Source of the DNA: an uncultured Prevotellaceae bacterium
Lineage (GTDB): Bacteria > Bacteroidota > Bacteroidia > Bacteroidales > Bacteroidaceae
Assembly (NCBI GenBank): GCA_945787625.1
Contig: CALZJL010000045.1
Coordinates: forward strand, 1 to 8,328
Reading direction: 5' to 3'
DNA length: 8,328 nt
Notes under the pieces: model-generated
Databases searched by the model: none
Told to the model about the DNA's origin: nothing
The model's input: the letters and a program-made list of their open reading frames with translations, nothing else
Position numbers and translations under genes: made by a program
Shown: piece by piece, positions 1-5,958 of the stretch
How positions within the stretch are numbered: the stretch's first letter is position 1
Layout: every line of letters begins with the position of its first letter

Positions 1-28
1 TTTTTACTTTTTTGGTCGTATACAAGCA

Positions 29-64
29 AATGCCCTACATCTGCCAGAACAGACATAGGGCATT
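29..64. terminator. Stem-loop downstream of the porin gene, possible terminator
   Basis: Positions 29-37 (aatgcccta) and 56-64 (tagggcatt) are perfect reverse complements. An inner 4-bp stem (40-43 with 50-53) gives a compact interrupted hairpin. It lies about 40 bp past the stop codon of the porin gene, where a terminator is expected. On the minus strand it is not followed by a clear T run; a T-rich stretch at 1-13 reads T only on the plus strand. It may therefore serve a plus-strand gene beyond the left edge, both directions, or be an mRNA-stabilising 3' structure. Confidence 0.4.
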
Positions 65-101
65 GCCATTATTATATATCAAACTATATGAGAAAATCCT
101 A

Positions 102-1565
102 TTACCAAGCGAAGTTCAGACCGATGCCGACTACGTCGTTCTTACGGCTGTATGTGTCAATCTTGTTACCTGCTGCTGTAGGAGTCGTTACGGTGCGATC
201 CTGATAGAAGGTGTGCATGTAGCCGAGGTCGATGTTGAAGAGCTTGCTGGGGTGGATACGTACACCAAGACCCATAGAGTTGTTTGAGCAGTTGAAGCTG
301 ACGTCGTTCATGCCTGCGTCGCTCACGCCGTACATGGTCTTCTGCCAACCTCCTGATACTGTGATGTACTTGTGGCAGCGCCATTCTACTGAAGCCAAAA
401 CTTCGTGGGTATCATTGTCAATCAGGTTCTGCTTATCACCATACTTGGTAGCCTTAGTCTCCTGAATCCAGTGGTAACCCAGACCGATGCGCACATTCTC
501 GATAGGGCTGTACTGAGTACCTACTGCCAGGTAGCCAGGCATATCGTCAGCCACACTTGCACCATCAGCAAACTGACCCAATACTGAGTTTTTCTTAGCA
601 AGTTCGGTGGTGTAGTTGTTCATGCGAGTAGTGTTCTTCATGCGAATCTTTGTCTTGAACTCGTACTTAGCAGCCAGATTCCAGTGCTTGTTGATAGTCC
701 AGTGTACACCGAGGATAGGAGTTACGCCATAACCGGTCTGGTCGCAGTTCATAGAAAGAGTCTTATCAGCCATAGATACACCATTCACGGTGAAGTCCTG
801 AACATATCCATTGTAGTTAGCTGTTGCATAGATAGCACGTACACCACCGAACACAGCCAAATTGTCCAAAACCTTATAAGTAGCACCCACCTGCAAACCA
901 AACATATAGTTACTACCCTTCATGTAAGCATTAAGACCATAGTTATAATTATTATTAAACTCTGATGTTGCAGCACCAGCCACTGCTGTTTTCAGCGCAT
1001 CCTCCATTTGGTCTGCAGGCACACCTTGACTGAGCAATTTCTGCTGGAGCGCACCCATAATCGTAGGATTCTGCTGAATACCCTCTGCAATTTGCGATAC
1101 TATACCTCCAGCATACATAGCCTCAAAAGAACCTATACCGTCGAGATACTCACAAGCACCACCGCCACCTACAACACCGAGGTGAGCGTTGATACTCCAC
1201 TTCTTGCCGCTATTGTAGCTGAAGTCTATGCTTGGGATAAGTGGGGCAAAAGCCTTACCCTCATAGCGATGTGCACCATTTTTGTCAAGCCATCCTTCCT
1301 TCTGATTCTTTGCAAAAAGACCATACTGAGTGTCGATGTTACGACGCTGAGTAGCAATCTGATCATGAATACCAAAGTGCCAGCCCTTGGAGAGGAATGC
1401 TGAACCTGCGGGGTTTGCATAGAGTGAGGTCAAGGTGATGTTGGCATCCTGAGCAAAGAAGCGCAGGTATGCTGCATTTGCATTGGTGTTTGTGTTCAAA
1501 CCGCCAGCCAAAGCTGAACCTGTTGTGGCCAGAGCTGCGGCCAGGGAAATTACAATCTTTTTCAT
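102..1565 (-). CDS. OmpP1/FadL/TodX-family outer membrane transport protein
   Basis: This 487-residue protein is predicted to be an outer-membrane beta-barrel of the FadL family, which carries hydrophobic compounds such as long-chain fatty acids across the outer membrane. Residues 1-20 form a Sec signal peptide ending in SALA, so cleavage should leave Gly21-Gly22. The mature N terminus (NTNTNANAAY, then AQDA and YANPAG at 49-54) matches the family start, where the N terminus plugs the barrel and an NPAG motif follows. The rest is rich in alternating Tyr/Gly/Asn strands, and the protein ends in an aromatic residue (GLNFAW), as barrel-assembly signals do. The Gly-rich GGGG near residue 135 and the helical insert at about 145-200 resemble Bacteroidetes members. 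The length is normal for the family. ATG at 1565 is supported by the signal peptide and by a promoter just upstream. The substrate cannot be told from the sequence. Confidence 0.9.
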   Translation of the reverse strand: MKKIVISLAAALATTGSALAGGLNTNTNANAAYLRFFAQDANITLTSLYANPAGSAFLSKGWHFGIHDQIATQRRNIDTQYGLFAKNQKEGWLDKNGAHRYEGKAFAPLIPSIDFSYNSGKKWSINAHLGVVGGGGACEYLDGIGSFEAMYAGGIVSQIAEGIQQNPTIMGALQQKLLSQGVPADQMEDALKTAVAGAATSEFNNNYNYGLNAYMKGSNYMFGLQVGATYKVLDNLAVFGGVRAIYATANYNGYVQDFTVNGVSMADKTLSMNCDQTGYGVTPILGVHWTINKHWNLAAKYEFKTKIRMKNTTRMNNYTTELAKKNSVLGQFADGASVADDMPGYLAVGTQYSPIENVRIGLGYHWIQETKATKYGDKQNLIDNDTHEVLASVEWRCHKYITVSGGWQKTMYGVSDAGMNDVSFNCSNNSMGLGVRIHPSKLFNIDLGYMHTFYQDRTVTTPTAAGNKIDTYSRKNDVVGIGLNFAW

Positions 1566-1596
1566 TCTTTTCTAACTATTGTGTTAAAAACCGTTG

Positions 1597-1627
1597 CAAA
1601 GGTAACACTTTTATATGATATGGGCAA
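1597..1627 (-). promoter_or_regulatory. Bacteroidetes-type promoter of the porin gene
   Basis: Read on the minus strand, TACCTTTG (1597-1604) matches the Bacteroidetes -7 element TAnnTTTG. TTG (1625-1627) lies 20 nt further upstream as the -33 element. The expected transcript start is near 1590, giving a 5' leader of about 25 nt before the ATG at 1565. The leader is A-rich (ttagaaaaga) and has no Shine-Dalgarno sequence, which is normal in this phylum. Confidence 0.75.
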
Positions 1628-1713
1628 GTATTTTCATTATATTTGCACACAATAGCGCATTTTGTGCAAGTATATGGGATAAAAAGTATTCTCACCACAT
1701 TATTAATTTTATA

Positions 1714-1790
1714 CATGGCGGATTAATTCTTATCTACTGCTTTACGTATACACAGCAGACCCGCCATGCTGGTGTGCAAGACGGGTCTGC
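1714..1790 (-). terminator. Overlapping inverted repeats after the GH109 gene, putative terminator
   Basis: Two perfect inverted repeats share bases. The first is gcagacccg (1755-1763) with cgggtctgc (1782-1790), a GC-rich 9-bp stem with an 18-nt loop. The second is catggcgg (1714-1721) with ccgccatg (1761-1768), an 8-bp stem. They cannot form together because both need 1761-1763. The position, 40-115 bp past the stop of the GH109 gene and before the porin promoter, suits a transcription terminator. There is only an AT-rich stretch and no strict U tract after either stem, so intrinsic termination is not certain. Confidence 0.45.
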
Positions 1791-1828
1791 GATATGTGGA
1801 TTGGCGGTATGTCACCGCATCTTGTCTG

Positions 1829-3475
1829 TTACTTTCTGGCCTTGGCGAGTGCCTTCTTGGCGTTGGCTACGGCCTTGGTGTACTTGGCTGTTGCGCTCTT
1901 GAGGGCCTTGGCATCGTTGGCTTTCTTGGCTGCCTGTACTGCGTCGTAGAGATCCCAGAGCTTGAAGTCGGCTGTGACTTTCTTCTGAGCCTCGGTGTAG
2001 GCTGCTGCAGCTGCCTCAGTTGCTGCCTCTTCGTCGGCTGGGGCGTACTGGTGCTTGTAGCCGTCTACCTTGTTCCAGTAACCGCGTGTGAAGTCAGGGA
2101 ATGTCACTGCTGCGCAGTTGTTGTCCATAGAGAGGGTACCGAGCTCTGCGAGACAGCACCACTCGGCCATGTCATATACGTCCATATCGAGGGGAAGACC
2201 ATTTTGCAGGCAGTATACGAGGCGTGCGTCCATGATGAAGTCCATACCGCCGTGGCCCATCTCACGGCCGAGCTCGCCGTACTTAGCCAGAATTGGGTGG
2301 TAGTACTTCTTGACGAGGGCTTCCTTCTGCTCGGCATTGAGGAAGCCGTGTGCGTTGAGGTTGTCTACCTGTGGAGCACCTGTGCCCTTCATGGCGTCAG
2401 CTCCGAGGGCGAACTCTTCGGTGGGGTACTTGGTGGCATAGCCCTTGGTACCTGTGAGCTTGAAGAGACGGTTGTAGGGCTGTGGGGTCATGACGTTGTG
2501 CTGGATTTCTACGACCTTACCCTTGGCGGTACGCATGAGGGTGGTGGTGTGGTCGCCGTTGCGGAACTCCTTGCACTCCTTGCCTGTCTTGTTTTTCACC
2601 CACTCTTTGCCTACGAAGCTCTCTGTGTCCATAGCGGTGAGAGTGGTGAAGCGGTCACCACGGTGTATGTTGAGACACTGTGCCACGGGACCAAGGCCGT
2701 GTGTGGCGTATACGTCGCCGCGGTTCTCCTTGTTGTACTTCATACGCCAGTGGAGATTCTCGGTGTCGTTGTCGGCAGGGTCTTTCCAATAGTAGTCCCA
2801 GAACCACTCAAGACCGTGAATATATGCACCCTCGGCGCGGATTATTTCTCCGAAGAGGCCGTCCTGTGCCATGGCGAGAGCGTTCATCTCATAGTAGTCG
2901 TAGCAGCAGTTCTCGAGTATGAAGCAGTGCAGACGTGTCTTCTCTGCGAGGTCGATGAGCTCCCAGCACTGCTCGAGGTTCATGGCGCTTGGTACTTCGA
3001 TGGCTGCGTGCTTGCCGTTGAGCATGGCGCACTTCGCTACGGGGAAGTGGTGATTCCAGTCTGTGGCTACGTATACGAGGTCGATGTCCGGACGCTTGCA
3101 GAGCTCTTCGTAGCCTTTCTCGCCGTAGTATACGTCGGCAGGCTTCAAGCCTTTCTCGCGCATGTATTTCTGGCAGCCTTCGGCGCGTGCTTCTTCGTAG
3201 TCACAGAGGGCTACTATTTCTACGCCTGGGATATTACAGAAACGCATTACTGCCCCAGGACCGCGCATACCGAGACCTACGAAGCCTACGCGCACGGTCT
3301 GAATCTTCGGTGCTTTCAGACCAAGGGCATGCTCCTGCCCTGCGGGGCGTGCTGGTGTTTCGACTACGATTGTACCCTTGTCCCAATGCCACTTTGTGCT
3401 TGGTGACAATGACTGAGCGCCTGCTGCGAGTGAGAATGCAGCAAGTGACGCCATCAGAAAACTTTTAATCTTCAT
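1829..3475 (-). CDS. Secreted GH109-like Gfo/Idh/MocA-family protein with Ala/Lys-rich tail
   Basis: This 548-residue protein has a Sec-type signal peptide (about 1-20, ending AGA-Q) and an N-terminal Rossmann fold with the NAD motif GFVGLGMRG at 64-72 (GxGxxG at 67-72). EVPSA at 160-164 stands where Gfo/Idh/MocA proteins have EKP. The C-terminal substrate domain carries ATHGLGPV (257-264) and GHGGMD (407-412). These features match family GH109, NAD-dependent alpha-N-acetylgalactosaminidases that act through a transient oxidation. The gut Bacteroidetes context suggests glycan breakdown in the periplasm. Family members are usually about 440-470 residues. Here a lysine- and alanine-rich helical extension (about 480-548) is added, with no known role. 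The signal shows neither a twin-arginine motif nor a lipobox. ATG at 3475 is set by the signal peptide and by the promoter 59 bp upstream. The exact sugar specificity cannot be read; a non-GH109 oxidoreductase is the alternative. Confidence 0.87.
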   Translation of the reverse strand: MKIKSFLMASLAAFSLAAGAQSLSPSTKWHWDKGTIVVETPARPAGQEHALGLKAPKIQTVRVGFVGLGMRGPGAVMRFCNIPGVEIVALCDYEEARAEGCQKYMREKGLKPADVYYGEKGYEELCKRPDIDLVYVATDWNHHFPVAKCAMLNGKHAAIEVPSAMNLEQCWELIDLAEKTRLHCFILENCCYDYYEMNALAMAQDGLFGEIIRAEGAYIHGLEWFWDYYWKDPADNDTENLHWRMKYNKENRGDVYATHGLGPVAQCLNIHRGDRFTTLTAMDTESFVGKEWVKNKTGKECKEFRNGDHTTTLMRTAKGKVVEIQHNVMTPQPYNRLFKLTGTKGYATKYPTEEFALGADAMKGTGAPQVDNLNAHGFLNAEQKEALVKKYYHPILAKYGELGREMGHGGMDFIMDARLVYCLQNGLPLDMDVYDMAEWCCLAELGTLSMDNNCAAVTFPDFTRGYWNKVDGYKHQYAPADEEAATEAAAAAYTEAQKKVTADFKLWDLYDAVQAAKKANDAKALKSATAKYTKAVANAKKALAKARK

Positions 3476-3533
3476 AGTTTGATTAGGTTTATGAAAAAAA
3501 TTATTTTATGTGTTAAACATTGTTTTCTACTGA

Positions 3534-3565
3534 CAAAGTTAATGTGTTTTTTTATATATTCCAAA
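3534..3565 (-). promoter_or_regulatory. Bacteroidetes-type promoter of the GH109-like gene
   Basis: On the minus strand TAACTTTG (3534-3541) fits TAnnTTTG, and TTTG (3562-3565) fits the -33 element with a 20-nt spacer. Transcription should start near 3527, leaving a leader of about 50 nt before the ATG at 3475. The -33 element is half of a perfect palindrome at 3562-3571, which hints at regulation. Confidence 0.75.
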
Positions 3566-3571
3566 CGTTTG
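3562..3571. promoter_or_regulatory. Palindrome over the -33 box, candidate operator
   Basis: CAAACGTTTG is a perfect 10-bp palindrome with a central CG. Its left half is the -33 element of the promoter that reads toward the GH109-like gene. A palindrome with a central CG flanked by A/T runs is the general form of LacI-family operators, but no regulator gene is in the window, so this is a positional guess. The symmetry could also arise by chance in AT-rich DNA. Confidence 0.35.
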
Positions 3572-3634
3572 TTTAAAAAAATACTCTCTATTGAGTGTAT
3601 TACTGCATTATTGTCTATATGACTTGGCTTGGAA

Positions 3635-3666
3635 TTTGCCTTTTTCAAAAAGTTTATATACCTTTG
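3635..3666 (+). promoter_or_regulatory. Bacteroidetes-type promoter of rlmN
   Basis: TTTG at 3635-3638 and TACCTTTG at 3659-3666 are separated by 20 nt, a full match to the -33/-7 consensus of the phylum. Transcription should begin near 3671-3674, only about 8-17 nt before the two candidate start codons at 3682 and 3688, so the leader is very short. It is arranged divergently with the GH109 promoter; the two -33 boxes are about 70 bp apart. Confidence 0.8.
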
Positions 3667-3681
3667 CACGCATAAAATACG

Positions 3682-4728
3682 ATGCTCATGGATATTACCG
3701 ACACTCCGAAAACACCTCTCCTTGGCATGGATCTTGCGGCTCTTGGCAAAGTTGCTGCCGAACTGGGCTTGCCTCGCTTTACGGCAGGGCAGATGTTTGA
3801 CTGGCTGTATCGTAAGGGGATTGGGGAGATTGACGAGATGTCGAATATCTCGCTTGGGGGGCGTGCTTTGATTAAGGGGCGCTATTGTGTGGGAATGATG
3901 GGGCATGTGGACTGTCAGCGCAGTGTCGACGGTACGGTGAAGTATCTCTTCCCTACCCTGTCGGGGCATACTGTGGAGTCGGTGTTTATCCCTGATGGGG
4001 AGCGTGGCACTCTGTGTGTGAGCAGTCAGGTTGGTTGCCGTATGGGCTGTAGGTTTTGCATGACGGGTCGTCAGGGATTCCAAGGCAATCTGACGGCTAC
4101 GGATATACTCAACCAAATCTATGCTCTCCCGGAGCGTGACAGACTGACAAACATCGTGTTTATGGGTCAGGGAGAGCCTCTTGACAACATCGACGAGGTT
4201 CTGCGCGCCACGCAGATACTCACTTCGTCCAAGGGATGGGCATGGAGCCCCAAACGCATCACGGTGAGCACTGTGGGAGTGAGAAAGGGATTGCTGCGTT
4301 TCCTACAGGAAAGTCCTTGCCATCTCGCGGTATCGCTACACAACCCTTTCCCCGAGGAGCGTCTGGAGATGATGCCTGCTGAGCATGGATATTCGCTCAC
4401 GGAGTTTCTGCCCTTGCTCGCCAAGCAGGACTGGTCACACCAGCGCAGACTCTCGTTTGAGTATATAGTCTTCTCGGGCATCAACGACTCGTTGCGCCAC
4501 GCTCAGGCTTTGGTGGACTTGCTCTCGCACGTGGAGTGCCGTGTCAATCTGATACGCTTCCACGAGATTCCCGACTCACCTTACCGCACTACAGACGAGG
4601 AGCGCATCGTCTGGCTTCGTGACTTTCTCACCCAGCATGGTGTGACTACGACCATTAGAGCCAGCCGCGGACAGGATATCTGGGCTGCGTGTGGACTTCT
4701 GAATACGAAAACCAAAACTCCAAGATGA
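3682..4728 (+). CDS. rlmN: Dual-specificity RNA methyltransferase RlmN (radical SAM)
   Basis: RlmN methylates C2 of adenine 2503 in 23S rRNA and adenine 37 in some tRNAs, using two SAM molecules and a 4Fe-4S cluster, in the cytoplasm. The 348-residue protein shows the radical-SAM motif CRMGCRFC with C119, C123 and C126. The conserved Cys112 (TLCVSSQVGC) and Cys337 (DIWAACG) correspond to the catalytic pair at 118 and 355 in E. coli. A SAM-binding GEPLDN stretch is at 164-169, and the N-terminal RNA-binding domain spans about 10-100 (VDGTVKYLF, VESVFIPD). Length and order are normal. ATG 3688, two codons in, is an equally possible start; both sit just after the promoter. The stop codon overlaps the ATG of the next gene as ATGA (4725-4728), implying coupled translation. 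Confidence 0.96.
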   Translation: MLMDITDTPKTPLLGMDLAALGKVAAELGLPRFTAGQMFDWLYRKGIGEIDEMSNISLGGRALIKGRYCVGMMGHVDCQRSVDGTVKYLFPTLSGHTVESVFIPDGERGTLCVSSQVGCRMGCRFCMTGRQGFQGNLTATDILNQIYALPERDRLTNIVFMGQGEPLDNIDEVLRATQILTSSKGWAWSPKRITVSTVGVRKGLLRFLQESPCHLAVSLHNPFPEERLEMMPAEHGYSLTEFLPLLAKQDWSHQRRLSFEYIVFSGINDSLRHAQALVDLLSHVECRVNLIRFHEIPDSPYRTTDEERIVWLRDFLTQHGVTTTIRASRGQDIWAACGLLNTKTKTPR

Positions 4729-5750
4729 AAAAGACTGCACTGATACTCCTTGCTGCCGCGCTCTCGCTGACGGCTTGCAAGAAGGAGAACTTCTTCCCCA
4801 CAGCGAGCGGACGCCCATACGAAGTGCTCGTAGTGATGGACAGCACAGACTGGAAGGCTCCTCATGGGCGTGCCTTGTTTGACGTACTCGACACGGACGT
4901 TCCCATGCTGCCTCAGAGCGAGCGTTCGTTTCGCATCTCGCAGACCGAGGTCAAGGACTTTGACCGTGTGCTCAACATCTTCCGCAACATCATCATCGTC
5001 AACATCGACCCGCACCAGTTCACGCGCACCAAGATGAAATTCACTCGCGACAAGTGGGCGATGGAGCAGATTGTACTCACCATCAATTCGCCATCGGAGG
5101 AGGAGTTTCGCAACTTCTGCGTCGAGCACCGTCAGGATATCGTAGACTTCCTCACCCGCACTGAGATGAACCGCCTGGTCAAGGAACTGAAGCAGAAACA
5201 CTCCAAGGTCACTTTTGACCTTGCAAAGCAGATATTCGATTGTGAAATCTTTGCGCCTAAGGAGTTGCAGTCATACAAGAAGGGCAAGGATTTCGTCTGG
5301 ACGAGCAACAATACCGCGAGTGGTCTGGAAAACATCGTCATCTACTCGTACCCGTACGAAGGACCCCAGACTTTCAACAAAGAATATCTCTGCCACAAGC
5401 GCGACTCCGTCATGCAGGTCAACCTCCCAGGCGAGAAGCCAGGTATGTATATGCAGACTGATACTCTCTGCAGCGTGGTGCGACCAATCGTTGTTCACAA
5501 CAACTACGCCATGGAGATGCGCGGGCTGTGGATAATGCGCAACGACTGTATGGGTGGCCCTTATGTCAGCCATCACAGGGTAGACACCGAAAACAACAGG
5601 GTCATCGTCGTCGAAGGCTTCGTCTATGCCCCCGAGAAGATGAAGCGTGGCCTTATGCGCCGCCTCGAAGGCTCGCTATACACTCTAAAACTCCCCGAGG
5701 AGCAATACGTAATCGAAATCAACCCCGGAGTGGAGGAGGAGAAGAAATGA
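4725..5750 (+). CDS. DUF4837-type lipoprotein of unknown function
   Basis: The chosen start at 4725 gives a 341-residue protein whose first 18 residues form a lipoprotein signal: two lysines, a hydrophobic core, then the lipobox SLTAC with Cys18 as lipid anchor. The residues after the cysteine are Lys-Lys-Glu-Asn, a partial fit to the charged export signals of surface lipoproteins in this phylum. An upstream in-frame ATG at 4689 would bury the signal peptide and is rejected. The mature part begins with GRPYEVLVVMD and has a mix of beta and helix with conserved-looking VRPIVVHNNYAMEMRGLW and a C-terminal FVYAPEKMKRGLMR. I recognise the pattern as DUF4837 from Bacteroidetes, often found next to rlmN; that is recall, not a search. 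No enzymatic motif is evident. The gene shares ATGA with rlmN. The stop at 5748-5750 is directly followed by the repeat block. Confidence 0.85.
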   Translation: MKKTALILLAAALSLTACKKENFFPTASGRPYEVLVVMDSTDWKAPHGRALFDVLDTDVPMLPQSERSFRISQTEVKDFDRVLNIFRNIIIVNIDPHQFTRTKMKFTRDKWAMEQIVLTINSPSEEEFRNFCVEHRQDIVDFLTRTEMNRLVKELKQKHSKVTFDLAKQIFDCEIFAPKELQSYKKGKDFVWTSNNTASGLENIVIYSYPYEGPQTFNKEYLCHKRDSVMQVNLPGEKPGMYMQTDTLCSVVRPIVVHNNYAMEMRGLWIMRNDCMGGPYVSHHRVDTENNRVIVVEGFVYAPEKMKRGLMRRLEGSLYTLKLPEEQYVIEINPGVEEEKK

Positions 5751-5751
5751 C

Positions 5752-5957
5752 TTTTGAGGTTATGAGGTTATGAGGTTGTAAGGTTATTAGGTTATAAGGT
5801 TTTGCCTTTACCTTAATAGCACATTAAATAGCCATTAAATGACAATTAAAACCTCATAACCTCAAAAATAACCTCATAACCTTAAAACCTTAAAACCTCA
5901 TAACCTCAAAAATAACCTCATAACCTTAAAACCTCATAACCTTAAAACCTCAAAAAA
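5752..5957. repeat. Repeat block of 8-9 bp units in two opposed arms
   Basis: The region between the lipoprotein gene and the PdxA-like gene consists of variants of AGGTTATG/AGGTTTTA. The left arm (5752-5803) reads in the GAGGTTAT sense and the right arm (5847-5957) in the complementary ATAACCTC sense. The 18 bases at 5752-5769 are exactly complementary to 5850-5867 and again to 5894-5911, so a transcript could fold into a large branched hairpin. The arms are split by a 43-bp spacer (5804-5846) with no repeat units and no TAnnTTTG promoter that I can see. The block begins one base after the stop codon and ends at the next start codon. It could end transcription, stabilise mRNA, or be a mobile intergenic repeat. 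Confidence 0.9.
5847..5934. repeat. Perfect 44-bp tandem duplication
   Basis: Bases 5847-5890 and 5891-5934 are identical in all 44 positions and directly adjacent. Each copy holds five of the short AACCT-containing units. A partial further unit series continues to 5957. A perfect copy in non-coding DNA indicates a recent duplication, for instance by replication slippage or recombination, and suggests that copy number varies between strains. Confidence 0.95.
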
Positions 5958-5958
5958 A

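Noticed and set aside
12..287. Small plus-strand open frame of 91 codons at the left edge
   Set aside because: It overlaps the porin 3' end in antisense, runs through the hairpin, and shows no coding character.
1638..1645. Plus-strand TATATTTG matching the -7 consensus
   Set aside because: No plus-strand gene follows; only the 3' end of the opposite GH109 gene does.
1766..3406. Long open frame of 546 codons on the plus strand
   Set aside because: It is antisense to the GH109-like gene, has a Cys/Leu/Val-rich composition with no domain, and follows from the codon bias of the real gene.
3472..4116. Minus-strand frame of 214 codons across the rlmN start
   Set aside because: It covers the divergent promoters and the conserved rlmN N terminus, and its composition is random-like.
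4689..4724. Upstream ATG that would lengthen the lipoprotein by 12 residues
   Set aside because: It would place a charged stretch before the signal peptide. ATG 4725 gives a textbook lipoprotein signal and the ATGA overlap.
4581..5201. Minus-strand frame of 206 codons opposite rlmN and the lipoprotein gene
   Set aside because: It is antisense to two well supported genes and has no signal or motif.
5863..5914. Minus-strand TATTTTTG matches to the -7 promoter consensus at 5863-5870 and 5907-5914
   Set aside because: They are part of the AT-rich repeat unit, lack a -33 element at the right distance, and no minus-strand gene lies downstream.
5847..5957. Resemblance to a CRISPR array
   Set aside because: The copies are directly adjacent, without unique spacers, and are built from 8-9 bp units. 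No cas gene is present.
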